Below, piece after piece: positions 28,235 to 36,488 of a stretch of DNA of 64,000 nt (position 1 is the first letter of the stretch; every line of letters begins with the position of its first letter). The stretch is taken from assembly GCF_014836495.1 (NCBI RefSeq), contig NZ_JACSQT010000002.1:1-64000 (forward strand). Direction: 5' to 3'. Origin of the DNA: Cytobacillus stercorigallinarum. Its GTDB lineage: Bacteria > Bacillota > Bacilli > Bacillales > Cytobacillaceae. The notes below the pieces were generated by a model that made no database searches, was not told the DNA's origin, and saw only the letters and a program-made list of their open reading frames with translations. A program made the position numbers and the translations under genes.

Positions 28235-28529
28235 ATGCGGATATGATACTAAGAATCGGACCGCTGAAACTGCCATGCAATAGCAAATTAGATTACAAAT
28301 TCATTAATGCAAGAAAAATTGATAACCAGAACTCTCGATGATAGTAAATCTGTAGTAATTGTAGAATCTGCCGATTATACAATCTATCCTTTTTTTGCGA
28401 GCGAGTGGATGAATACATTACGGTTTCTGCTCTTGAAAAGATTGTAATTATGTTAGGGCAGATAAGAAACTCCATTAATAAAGTAATAGGAAAAAGAGCA
28501 AAAAATATCGAATAAAATCATAACACGTA
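28235..28529 (+). pseudogene. Possible unrecognised gene remnant
   Basis: Several short frames look coding-like but are broken: MILRIGPLKLPCNSKLDYKF (then stops), MQEKLITRTLDDSKSVVIVE (46 aa from 28307), and VDEYITVSALEKIVIMLGQI running to TAA just before the terminator. They overlap in different frames, as in a decayed gene with indels. I cannot assign a family. Confidence 0.3.
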
Positions 28530-28568
28530 AAAAATCGAGCTTCCTAGCCAAGAAAGCTCGATTTTTTG
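28530..28568. terminator. Rho-independent terminator, bidirectional in form
   Basis: AAAATCGAGCTT and AAAGCTCGATTTT form a 12-bp stem flanked by A and T runs, ending the two-component/ABC transcript. Confidence 0.88.
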
Positions 28569-28629
28569 CTTCTAGAATATCGCTATTAGGTTTCTTCTTT
28601 CAAAAGTATTAAGGGAGGTGCAGTTAGAA

Positions 28630-29373
28630 TTGCATAAAGTTTTTTCATTTCAATCAACAATTATGAATCAAACAAGAACGATTCGCATGTATATACCGAA
28701 ACATTACTTTAATACAAATAAACGGTTACCAGTGCTTTACATGCATGATGGACAAAATATCTTTCGAGATGAGGATGCGATTGGTGGCGTCTCTTTATCT
28801 TTAGAAAAAGTGTTTAATGAACAAGATTGTCAAATGATTGTTGTCGGGATTGATTGTATCCAAGCACAAAGAATAGAAGACTATTGTCCGTGGCAAGGGG
28901 GTGAGTATAGTCAGCAATTTCACATCGATGACAGTTGGCAACCAGATGGACAAAGATATATTGAGTTTGTAACAAATGAACTGAAACCATTTATAGATAA
29001 ACATTATCGTACAAAGTCTGATAAGACAGCTATAGCAGGTATCTCTTTAGGTGGACTTATATCTCCTTATGCGGTTTGTGTTTATCCGACTATCTATAAT
29101 AGTATGGCAGTTTTCTCTTCCTCATTTTATCGAAATCAAGAAAAAATAGAAGACTTAATTAGAAAGTCAGATATCTCACATGTAAATAAAATTTATATGG
29201 ATTGTGGTAGTTTAGAAAGTGATGATAATAAAGTCAATCAGGCTTTTATTCACTCTAACGAAGAAGTTGCGAAGGCATTTCAGACAGAATTAACCATTAT
29301 CAATGGTGCTAAACATGATTATTCACATTTTAGGCATCGTGTAGGCAACGTATTAATAAATTTGTTTTCTTAA
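28630..29373 (+). CDS. Alpha/beta hydrolase, esterase D-like family
   Basis: The frame is open from GTG 28618, but TTG 28630 is better spaced from AAGGGAGGTG, giving 247 aa. The protein shows LPVLYMHDGQNIF near residue 40 and the nucleophile elbow GISLGG with Ser near residue 138, followed by a late KHDYSHFRHR histidine region. This pattern matches the putative-esterase (esterase D/enterochelin esterase-like) group. It probably hydrolyses a small ester, substrate unknown. Terminators bracket it, so it is monocistronic. Confidence 0.82.
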   Translation: MHKVFSFQSTIMNQTRTIRMYIPKHYFNTNKRLPVLYMHDGQNIFRDEDAIGGVSLSLEKVFNEQDCQMIVVGIDCIQAQRIEDYCPWQGGEYSQQFHIDDSWQPDGQRYIEFVTNELKPFIDKHYRTKSDKTAIAGISLGGLISPYAVCVYPTIYNSMAVFSSSFYRNQEKIEDLIRKSDISHVNKIYMDCGSLESDDNKVNQAFIHSNEEVAKAFQTELTIINGAKHDYSHFRHRVGNVLINLFS

Positions 29374-29596
29374 AAGGGAGAAAATTGTAATTTAATTGAA
29401 TAGAGGGTTATGGTTTGTAAACTTACTATTTTTCTATAGGGGTTCTACCAACAAAAAACGCGGAAAACATACGCTAAGCAACTTTCATACTAAAAAAGTC
29501 ACTTCATACTTAAGGATTCGACTTGTTTATGTTTGACAAAGTTAATGGAGCTCCGTTAGAAAAATAAGCTGTACAATTTCAAGGAAATATAAACCA

Positions 29597-29645
29597 AAAA
29601 CAAGAGCATACTCAACTCTACATGTTGTGCTGCTCTTGTTTTATT
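29597..29645. terminator. Rho-independent terminator between convergent genes
   Basis: AACAAGAGCA and TGCTCTTGTT form a 10-bp stem with A and T runs on either side, serving both the esterase (+) and the HxlR gene (-). Confidence 0.8.
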
Positions 29646-29672
29646 TAATTATCCACTAGTTATAATAATGTA

Positions 29673-30008
29673 TTATTTTTCTAATTTTTGATAATCCGTT
29701 GCCCACTCCTCTAGTGCTGTAAGAACTGGTAAAAAGTTAACTCCAATCTCTGTTAATGAATATTCAACTTTGGGTGGGACTTGTTTATAAACTTCTCGGT
29801 GAATCAATTTATATTCTTCTAATGCCCTTAATTGTTTTGTTAGTGCTGCTTGAGTAACATTAGGTAGTTTTTTTTGTAATTCGCCAAAACGCAGTACTCC
29901 TTGGCTCAAAAAATACAATATAACCATATTCCACTTTCCACTTATTATTTTTTGCACTGGTGCTATCGGACATTGTGTTATGTCTATTTCATCATTCTTA
30001 ACTTTCAT
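29673..30008 (-). CDS. HxlR family transcriptional regulator with N-terminal redox Cys
   Basis: The 111-aa winged-helix protein has the HxlR hallmark CPIAPVQKIISGKW with Cys13 at the position used by YodB, CatR, HypR and QorR as a thiol sensor of quinones, diamide or hypochlorite. The DNA-binding region is LRFGELQKKLPNVTQAALTKQL. It lies divergent to a quinone-oxidoreductase homologue with a matching operator between them, so it is probably a repressor released by electrophiles. A GGGGTGA site precedes ATG 30008. Confidence 0.9.
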   Translation of the reverse strand: MKVKNDEIDITQCPIAPVQKIISGKWNMVILYFLSQGVLRFGELQKKLPNVTQAALTKQLRALEEYKLIHREVYKQVPPKVEYSLTEIGVNFLPVLTALEEWATDYQKLEK

Positions 30009-30025
30009 GTAATCACCCCATAGTA

Positions 30026-30040
30026 TACTTTTTGATAGTA
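30026..30040. promoter_or_regulatory. YodB/HxlR-type operator
   Basis: TACTTTTTGATAGTA is an inverted repeat of form TACT-N7-AGTA, the pattern described for YodB and CatR boxes in Bacillus. It lies 18 bp before the HxlR start in the divergent promoter region. A second, less regular TATACTAATTATACTA repeat sits at about 30076-30091 near the oxidoreductase -10 region. Confidence 0.7.
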
Positions 30041-30145
30041 TATATATTTTTTTATCGTACTTTTATTTTATTATTATACTAATTATACTATGAATAAGCA
30101 AAAAACATTATTCTTATAAAATGAAAAGAGAGGAATGTTTATACT

Positions 30146-31090
30146 ATGAAAAAAATTCTAATGCGTGAGTACGGCTCTGAAGATGTTCTATTTGAGGCGA
30201 ATGAAAACATACCATCTATTACTGCAAACCAAATATTAATAAGAATGGTGGCAGCAAGTATAAATAATATTGATACAGTGATTCGAAAACAGGGGCTACC
30301 AGCGTCAGTGCCCACAGGATTGCAACCTAAATTTCCCCATTTGCTAGGTCAGGACTTTTCTGGAATCGTTACGCAAATTGGTGAAAATGTCACAGAATTT
30401 CAAGTTGGAGATCACGTTATAGGTATCACTTTTACGGGGACATATTCAGAATATATTGCTGTAGATGAAGCTAGCTATGTTGCTAAAGTACCAAATGATC
30501 TCGATTTGATACCTCTTGGGGGCTTAGGGGTAGTTTCTAGCACAGCGTGGAGGTCTGTTATCGGTCATGGTCAAGTTAAGCCTAATCAAAGAGTCTTGAT
30601 ACATGGTGGAGCAGGGGGTGTGGGTAGTATGGCTATACAACTTGCAAAAAATGCAGGTGCCTATGTGATTACGACAGCAACCGAAAGTAACAAGGATTTC
30701 CTAAAAGAACTTGGTGCCGATGAAATAATTGATTATACAACAGTAAATTTCGAAGAAGTCATTCATGATATTGATCTGGTAATAGACACAGTCGGCGGGA
30801 TAACTCAGGATAAAAGCTATAGAGTAATGAAATCTTCTGGTAAGATGTTTTCTACTGCTCAAGTACCTGACCAAAAGAAAGCTGTTGAATATGGCGTCGA
30901 AGCTCAATATATAAGCAGTGACATCAGAACAGAAACATTACATTCAATTATTAACTTATATACTGAAAAGAAGCTAATCGTTCGTGTTAATAAAATATAT
31001 CCTTTTACATTAGATGGTATCAAAACTTCACACAAAGATTTCGAAAATGGCCCAAATAATGGAAAGAGAATTATTTCTTTTAATAAATAA
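30146..31090 (+). CDS. NADPH:quinone oxidoreductase-like medium-chain dehydrogenase
   Basis: The 314-aa protein is an MDR-superfamily reductase without zinc ligands: GQDFSG replaces the zinc-ADH GHE motif, and the nucleotide-binding loop is GGAGGVGSMAIQLAK near 152. The ELGADEIIDYTT segment is typical of the QOR branch. It reduces quinones or activated alkenes with NADPH. Its divergent partnership with an HxlR repressor parallels QorR-QorA-type pairs and supports a role in quinone/electrophile detoxification. Confidence 0.9.
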   Translation: MKKILMREYGSEDVLFEANENIPSITANQILIRMVAASINNIDTVIRKQGLPASVPTGLQPKFPHLLGQDFSGIVTQIGENVTEFQVGDHVIGITFTGTYSEYIAVDEASYVAKVPNDLDLIPLGGLGVVSSTAWRSVIGHGQVKPNQRVLIHGGAGGVGSMAIQLAKNAGAYVITTATESNKDFLKELGADEIIDYTTVNFEEVIHDIDLVIDTVGGITQDKSYRVMKSSGKMFSTAQVPDQKKAVEYGVEAQYISSDIRTETLHSIINLYTEKKLIVRVNKIYPFTLDGIKTSHKDFENGPNNGKRIISFNK

Positions 31091-31186
31091 AAATAAATTT
31101 ACTTTACGAAGAAAATAATTATCTAATCTGTGATTTGACTATTCTACTTCTATATAGGTAGCAGAATGTTATAAGGAAATGGGGCG

Positions 31187-31639
31187 GTGGAATTGAAAAA
31201 TGAACTTTTCCAAGGAACGATTGATCACACTGGGATCGTAGTACCTAACCTTAGGGAAGCAGTTACATTTTTTACAGAAGTTTTAAATTTCGAAGTATTA
31301 TTTCAGGCTCAACCTATGAAGTTTGAGGACGACCGATTAAAACAAAGCTTTGGTGTTCATGAAAAAGCATTTGTTGAAGGTGCAGCATTCCTCCAATATG
31401 GTGGGAAGAAAATAGAGCTTGTTCAATGGACTGACCCTGAACAAAATAGTGGACCAAAGCCTGCAGATATCGGCACAGCACATTTAGCCATTTCAGTAAC
31501 GGACCTCAAAAAAGCTTACACTTATTTTGAAAATACTCCTGGTGTATCAGTTAGAGTATTTAGTCCAATAGGATTCTTCTATATTACTAGCCCATGGGGC
31601 CTTGAAATTCAAATTGTAGGTACAGAGCAATCAAAATAG
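31187..31639 (+). CDS. VOC family (glyoxalase/bleomycin-resistance fold) protein
   Basis: The 150-aa protein has the paired beta-alpha-beta-beta-beta VOC modules: DHTGIVVPNLREAVTFFTEV at the N-terminus, and TAHLAISVTDLKKAYTYFEN with a terminal SPWGLEIQIV half. His and Glu metal-binding positions appear (HTGIV, ELVQW, HLAI, LEIQ). Activity could be glyoxalase, dioxygenase or a binding role. GTG 31187 and TTG 31193 are both possible starts. It sits downstream of the quinone reductase and may share its stress response. Confidence 0.8.
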   Translation: MELKNELFQGTIDHTGIVVPNLREAVTFFTEVLNFEVLFQAQPMKFEDDRLKQSFGVHEKAFVEGAAFLQYGGKKIELVQWTDPEQNSGPKPADIGTAHLAISVTDLKKAYTYFENTPGVSVRVFSPIGFFYITSPWGLEIQIVGTEQSK

Positions 31640-31868
31640 TATTAGTCTTATTTTTTTAAGTGAGATTCATCCAAATGAATTTTTATCAAGCTCATGTTGG
31701 ATCCCAAAGTATTAAACGAATTGTACATTTATGTGGAATCATTCAAAGTTCACAAAATGGTTTACAGTCGCTGTTAATGATTTAAGAAATAAAGTAAGCA
31801 CGAAGTGAATATTACCACATTCAAGAATCACTTGAAAGAACACATCAAATAATCAGGAGGAAACCATT

Positions 31869-32615
31869 ATGACTAGACCCCATATTGTATGCCAGATACT
31901 CGCTACCATCGACGGAAGGACCAAGTACGATTTTTTAAGCCTTGAGGATGTATATCCTGTATCAAAAGTCTTTAACAGCAAGTTTACAGAATACAAGCCG
32001 GATGCATTTGCCGCCGGTCGCGTTAGTTTGGATGGCAGTTTTGCTTCCAACGACCCGATTGATTTAGCACCTTTTCATGGCAAGGAAATAAACCGCAACG
32101 ATTTTATCGCAAATGCCGATGCAGGATTATATCTAATTGCTATTGATGCAAAGGGCAAGCTGAAATGGAAAACCAATATGACGAGTGCAGACTATGGCGT
32201 GAGCGGTAATGCCCATGTGGTGGCGGTGCTTTCCGAAAATGTAGATAACGCTTATCTCGCCTACTTGCAGAGTATTGGCGTATCGTATATTTTTGCAGGG
32301 GCAGAAGCGCTCAACTTTACTGCCGCAGCCGAAAAGCTGTACAAATACTTTGGTATCAAAAAAATGATTGTGGAGGGCGGACCGATGGTGAACGGCTCCT
32401 TTGCTTATGAAGGCCTGATAGATGAGTTGAGTCTCATTGTCGCTCCTATTGTGGACGACTCAGTGGAGAAATCATCTCTGTTTGAAAAAAGCCCTTCCCT
32501 TACCGGGAATATCCCTCCTATGGAGTTTTCCTTTGAAAAGATGGAACAAGTGGAACAGGATATTATTTGGCTGAATTACAAGAAAAAAGGTGTATCCTAT
32601 TCATCCAAAGATTGA
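31869..32615 (+). CDS. RibD C-terminal/DHFR-like reductase family protein
   Basis: The 248-aa protein matches the RibD_C reductase fold: FAAGRVSLDGSFA near 55, an IFAGAEALNF segment near 147 and KKMIVEGGPMVNGSF near 172, which is the classic nucleotide-binding GGP motif. Such stand-alone proteins are NADPH reductases of unknown substrate, often annotated as dihydrofolate reductase family. The gene is visibly richer in G and C than its neighbours, suggesting transfer. A decayed piece of the same gene lies about 840 bp downstream. ATG is preceded by a strong AGGAGG. Confidence 0.86.
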   Translation: MTRPHIVCQILATIDGRTKYDFLSLEDVYPVSKVFNSKFTEYKPDAFAAGRVSLDGSFASNDPIDLAPFHGKEINRNDFIANADAGLYLIAIDAKGKLKWKTNMTSADYGVSGNAHVVAVLSENVDNAYLAYLQSIGVSYIFAGAEALNFTAAAEKLYKYFGIKKMIVEGGPMVNGSFAYEGLIDELSLIVAPIVDDSVEKSSLFEKSPSLTGNIPPMEFSFEKMEQVEQDIIWLNYKKKGVSYSSKD

Positions 32616-32876
32616 AAGTAGGCAACTCCAACATTCTTTATGTAGGGACAAGAGTTCAGACAAAAAAGAAGCTTAAATAGCCCATCCTTTTGTACAGTTT
32701 GTTTGATTTAAATTGAAAGCCGATAAGGAAAAAAGGAAGAAAGGATTGTAAAAAGCTACTTAATCCCTGGTAATATAGACAGGCTCAATCGAGGCAAAAG
32801 AGCCTGTCCTTCCTAATCAACGTTTCTACAAGCAGAAGTATATGTATATACAACAGGGTCAGAACGTAATACTTAG

Positions 32877-33060
32877 TTTTTAAAACAACTAGGAGGAGAC
32901 GAAGTCATTAACTATAAAACCTCTGACAATAAAGCGCGACGATTTTATCGCAAATGCCAATGTAACATTATAACTAATTGCTATTGATACAAAGGGCAAG
33001 CTGAATGAAAAACCAATATGACGAGTGTAGACTATGGCGTGTACAGTTATGGTAAGGATG
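32877..33060 (+). pseudogene. Chimeric remnant: quinone-oxidoreductase piece joined to a RibD-like piece
   Basis: The first about 57 bp read FLKQLGGDEVINYKTSDNK, the segment typical of quinone oxidoreductases (compare FLKELGADEIIDY in the intact gene at 30146). From about 32936 the DNA instead repeats roughly 115 bp of the intact RibD-like gene (32096-32215) with about ten substitutions and an indel. The joined frame has several stops. It is therefore a decayed junction of two different genes, evidence of past duplication and recombination. Confidence 0.8.
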
Positions 33061-33232
33061 CTCATGCGGATATTTAAGAATTGAAACATTTAAAAAATTT
33101 TTTATAGCCTGAGAAGGATGAGCGAATATTTAAAGGTACCAGTCAGCAAATAAGCTTGGTCCGTTATCACATTATTATAATATGGGTAGCATGACATAAA
33201 CAAAAGTTGACTAGAAATTAGGAGGATTTATT

Positions 33233-33778
33233 ATGTCAGTAAATATCGGAATTATTTTAGGTAGCACACGAGTAGGTCGTTATAGTCCAGCAGTAGGCGA
33301 ATGGGTTAAGCAAATTGCCGATAACCGTGAAGATGCAACGTTTGAAATAATAGATATCGCAGAATTTGATTTACCATTCTTTTGCGTGACATTAATGGAA
33401 GATGAGCGTGTGCTTCGTTGGAATGAAGCGATTGCGAAATGCGATGGATTCATTTTCATTGCACAAGAATATAATCACTCGATTACAGGTGCATTAAAAA
33501 ATGCGTTAGATTTCGGCCGTGAACCTTGGAATAACAAAGCGGCAGGTATTGTATCTTACGGCGCACTTGGTGGAGCGCGTGCAGCAGAACACTTACGAGG
33601 TATTTTAGGGGAGCTTGCAATTGCGGATGTTCGTACACATCCAGGTCTTTCAATTTTCACAGATTGGGAAGAACGTACAACATTCAATCCAGCAGACTTA
33701 CATGTACCAGTCGTAGAAAAAATGATGGATGAAGTCGTTTCTTGGAGTGCAGCACTGAAAACAGTACGTGAAAAATAG
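33233..33778 (+). CDS. NADPH-dependent FMN reductase
   Basis: The 181-aa flavodoxin-like protein begins IGIILGSTRVGRYSPAVGEW, the FMN phosphate-binding GSTR loop, and has AQEYNHSITGALKNALDF near 80 and SYGALGGARAAEHLR near 107, the dimer/flavin signatures of the ArsH/azoreductase-like NADPH-FMN reductase family. It transfers electrons from NADPH to FMN and perhaps to quinones or azo compounds. It closes the group of redox genes after the HxlR regulator, though a 455-bp gap of remnants suggests its own promoter. Confidence 0.92.
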   Translation: MSVNIGIILGSTRVGRYSPAVGEWVKQIADNREDATFEIIDIAEFDLPFFCVTLMEDERVLRWNEAIAKCDGFIFIAQEYNHSITGALKNALDFGREPWNNKAAGIVSYGALGGARAAEHLRGILGELAIADVRTHPGLSIFTDWEERTTFNPADLHVPVVEKMMDEVVSWSAALKTVREK

Positions 33779-33845
33779 ATGATGCCAAGACAAGGATTAA
33801 GGAATATTGATAGTATGATTCTTGTAGCGAAATAAATAGATTACA

Positions 33846-33874
33846 GACGTCTAGGAAGTCCTAGGCGTTTTTTA
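33846..33874 (+). terminator. Rho-independent terminator
   Basis: ACGTCTAGGA and TCCTAGGCGT pair with one mismatch and precede six T on the + strand, ending the FMN reductase transcript. Confidence 0.82.
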
Positions 33875-33879
33875 AAACA

Positions 33880-33935
33880 AAATAAAACTGCACCTCCACT
33901 GTTAGATCATGTCTAACAGATAGGGTACAGTTCAA
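33880..33935 (-). terminator. Terminator of the SurA_N-like lipoprotein gene
   Basis: On the minus strand AACTGTACC pairs with GGTGCAGTT (one mismatch) around an inner CTGTTAGA/TCTAACAG stem, followed by TTTTATTTTG. Confidence 0.78.
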
Positions 33936-33953
33936 AGTGGTTAGCGTTTAGTT

Positions 33954-34715
33954 TTAAATTTTAATATCAACTTTCCCTTTTTCTTTCAATTCATCAACAT
34001 GTTGAGCAAGTACTTCTTGTTGTTTTTGTTGTTGGATAGATGCTTTAATTTGTTCTTTTACATCTTCAAGTTTAGGCACTTCTTGATCGGCACCTTCACT
34101 TTGTGTTTTTACTTCTTCATAAGCTTTTTTGATTTCATCTTCTGATACTTCGCCAGTAGGTACTTCTTTTTCAACGTATTGGTTGAATTGAATGCTATTA
34201 GCGATTTGTGCTTTTAGTTCTTTTTCATCTAATTGAGATTGCTCTAGGGCAGCAGCAAAGGCTTTTTCATCTTCAAATTGACCTTTTGTCTGCTCAAACT
34301 GTTCATTGATATCTTCTTCAGAAGCTTTAATCCCTTTTTTATCGGCTTCTTGAAGGATAAGTGTTTGTCCTACAAGGCTATCAATTACTTGAGTCTTCAT
34401 TTGTTCAGATGTTTCTTTAGTCGTTGGGTCTTGACCCATTTGTTGCATTTGCCCTTGTAGTGTAGTAAGTGTCAAATTATAATCAACACCTAAGATTTTT
34501 TCATCATTAACTACAGCAACAGTTGAATCATCCTCAACCATTTGTTCGTCTAATTTCTTCTGCATTTCTTCTTGTTTTTTCTTATCTTCAGCAGATAGTT
34601 CAGTGTTTTGTCCTTCGTCCTTCTTCTCAGCATCTTTTGCTTCTTCGTCTCCTCCACAAGCAGCTAAGAATAGCACCATCAAACTTGTCATTAATAAAAC
34701 TGTCCATTTCTTCAT
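33954..34715 (-). CDS. SurA_N-domain lipoprotein (PrsA-like, without PPIase domain)
   Basis: ATG 34715 is 7 nt from GAAGGAG; the in-frame TTG at 34721 is too close. Residues 1-19 are a signal ending LAAC, so Cys20 is lipidated. After a charged linker comes a SurA_N/trigger-factor-like helical domain (residues about 65-230: AVVNDEKILGVDYN, QVIDSLVGQTLILQEADKKG). The parvulin isomerase domain of true PrsA is absent, and the length of 253 aa is shorter than PrsA. It probably assists folding or stability of exported proteins at the outer membrane face. Confidence 0.85.
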   Translation of the reverse strand: MKKWTVLLMTSLMVLFLAACGGDEEAKDAEKKDEGQNTELSAEDKKKQEEMQKKLDEQMVEDDSTVAVVNDEKILGVDYNLTLTTLQGQMQQMGQDPTTKETSEQMKTQVIDSLVGQTLILQEADKKGIKASEEDINEQFEQTKGQFEDEKAFAAALEQSQLDEKELKAQIANSIQFNQYVEKEVPTGEVSEDEIKKAYEEVKTQSEGADQEVPKLEDVKEQIKASIQQQKQQEVLAQHVDELKEKGKVDIKI

Positions 34716-34979
34716 AATCAATCTCCTTCCTGCAAGCAGAATGATTTTTTGATTAAAATCATCTAGTGCGCATTATATAGTATGTTTGGCTAAAAAGAAA
34801 CCAATAGACCCTCCAATTATGAGATGTAATCAAATTGAAAAATCAATAAAAATTTTTACTATTTACATATGATACCAGCAAAACGGGAGATTAGCCATTC
34901 TTTTTATACTAAAGAGGAGAAATTGCCTGTTCTTTTATTACAAAAGTAACAAGAATTATAAGAATTTTCAGAGGTAATA

Positions 34980-35159
34980 TCACATACTTAAACCTAGATA
35001 AGTTATGATAGAAAGGAGAAGGATAGAGGATATGCAAATGGCTTTCTTTGCGCGACTTGCACCTTTCAACCAACCCCATCTTTTTCTATCCCTATCAAAG
35101 TAACAATAATCAACAGCTATAATTAAAAAGAGAAAAGTAATCATACCTAACAAATTCAT
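34980..35159 (-). CDS. Small membrane protein, 59 aa
   Basis: ATG 35159 lies behind a strong TTTAGGAGG site. The product has two hydrophobic helices, MNLLGMITFLFLIIAVDYCY and a C-terminal AICISSILLLSIITYLGLSM, joined by a very basic loop (DRDRKRWGWLKG and SRAKK). That charge pattern puts the loop in the cytoplasm. I do not recognise the family. A decayed copy lies immediately upstream in tandem, which indicates that the locus was duplicated and once selected. Confidence 0.6.
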   Translation of the reverse strand: MNLLGMITFLFLIIAVDYCYFDRDRKRWGWLKGASRAKKAICISSILLLSIITYLGLSM

Positions 35160-35490
35160 TGGTAATAGACCTCCTAAAGTTAGAATGTAGTCTTCTATAA
35201 TTATATGGAAGGTTTCTACTATCTATGAAGCTTAAGCAGAAAAATGAGTGATAAGAAGCAAAATGATATCCATTATTAGTGATTCTTTCATCATTCATGA
35301 TATTTTGCTGACGCGACTTGTACTTTTCTACCAATCACATCTCTTTTCTATCCAAAGCCAAGTAAAAAATAATCAATCACAATGATTAATATTAGAAGAG
35401 TGATCATTCCATTAGAATATAAATTCTTTTCATATTGTACGGAAAGATTCCTTCTATCATGACATTAAGCAAAAGAGTATAAAGGAGCCA
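35051..35490. repeat. Imperfect tandem repeat, unit about 261 bp
   Basis: Starting at CGCGACTTG (35051 and 35312), two stretches align in register for about 180 bp, including TCTATCC, AATAATCAA, GTAATCAT/GTGATCAT and a TAAGCA segment beyond the gene start. The right-hand copy has lost the coding frame. The unit covers most of the small membrane gene and its upstream region. Confidence 0.65.
35312..35425 (-). pseudogene. Decayed second copy of the 59-aa membrane protein gene
   Basis: On the minus strand the frame MITLLILIIVIDYF from ATG 35407 parallels MITFLFLIIAVDYC in the intact copy. It then shifts frame: DRK and KEM appear in one frame and KSTSR in another, with stops between. There is no ribosome site matching the intact copy. 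Confidence 0.6.
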
Positions 35491-35494
35491 GATT

Positions 35495-35977
35495 ATGTTA
35501 ATAAAACCCGCAACGAGCGATGATGCTGCCATCATTACCGAAATTATGCAAGTTGCATTTAGAGAATATAATAATCCCCCAGCTAGTGCTTTAATAGAAA
35601 CAACGGAAGAAGTAAGGAGTGCACTAGAGAATGGTGAACAAAGTTTAATTTGCTATGATCAAGATATTCCAGTGGCGATGGTCCGGTTAAAATTCACAAA
35701 TAAGGAGCTCTATTTTTATCGCCTCTCTGTACTGCCAACCTATCAACGAAAAGGGATTGCAAAGCTATTGTTAAAGGAATTAGAATCCTATGCAGGTAAT
35801 TATGTAGTTACCCAGCTTGTTTGCAAAGTTCGAATGACTGCCCCTAAAAATATCTTATTATATCAATCAGTTGGTTATGAGATCTTTGATCAAGTAATAG
35901 TCCGGAAAGCAAATGGCGTTGAAATCCCTGTTGTTCACATGAAAAAACAAATCCAACTAGTCAAGATAACGGGTTAA
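35495..35977 (+). CDS. GNAT family N-acetyltransferase
   Basis: The 160-aa protein has the GNAT core: LYFYRLSVLPTYQRKGIAKL as strand 4 and the acetyl-CoA pyrophosphate loop (Q/RxxGxA) near residue 85, and NILLYQSVGYE near 130. ATG follows AAAGGAG. Substrate unknown. A NUDIX-type remnant follows within a few bases, so the two may once have formed an operon. Confidence 0.88.
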   Translation: MLIKPATSDDAAIITEIMQVAFREYNNPPASALIETTEEVRSALENGEQSLICYDQDIPVAMVRLKFTNKELYFYRLSVLPTYQRKGIAKLLLKELESYAGNYVVTQLVCKVRMTAPKNILLYQSVGYEIFDQVIVRKANGVEIPVVHMKKQIQLVKITG

Positions 35978-35979
35978 AG

Positions 35980-36206
35980 ATGACGACGGTAACAGTCAAT
36001 TGGGATGGAGAAATACAATTATCATGGAAAAAGAGTCAAACACTTCCTAATATAGAATACATCACAAGTACTTATGGGTTTTGTTTTAGAAACAGCAGTT
36101 ATTACTTGTACATGTACAAAATCGGGGCTGGGATATTCCTGACAGTCATCCAGAAGTAGGGGATGTGAAAGAAAAATCTTTCTCTCTAGGATATAAACAA
36201 TCTTAA
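35980..36206 (+). pseudogene. Frameshifted NUDIX hydrolase remnant
   Basis: From ATG 35980 the frame reads MTTVTVNWDGEIQLSWKK and on to YGFCFRNSSYYLYM, then a different frame gives VQNRGWDIPDSHPEVGD before a TAA. This is the N-terminal half of a bacillary NUDIX protein (…GFCF…NRGWDIPGGHIEEGE) with a frameshift and with the catalytic GG of the Nudix box changed. The helix with the REUxEE motif is missing. The following 280 bp to 36488 carry another broken frame (IERLTLGISQSLLFSFRFIF) that I cannot place. Confidence 0.75.
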
Positions 36207-36488
36207 GTGGACTGAAGAGAGTCTTTTTTCTTATGAACGTGGCCGAAGAACTACCATTAAAGGGGGAGATGAGTCTGTTCAACGAAAAGGGTAAATTTCA
36301 GATATCGCCATTGAAAGGTATTAGAAATTAGATAAGACAGATTGAACGATTGACCTTAGGAATATCTCAAAGTCTATTGTTTAGTTTTCGTTTTATCTTT
36401 GATGAGCAAAAAAATCAGGTGAAAAAATGGATGAACCACACGCAAATCGTATATACATTCAAGACACTATGATTAAGGAGGAAACAGA

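Noticed and set aside
35110-35334. 74-codon minus-strand ORF
   Set aside because: It spans the repeat junction out of frame with the small membrane protein and has no ribosome site.
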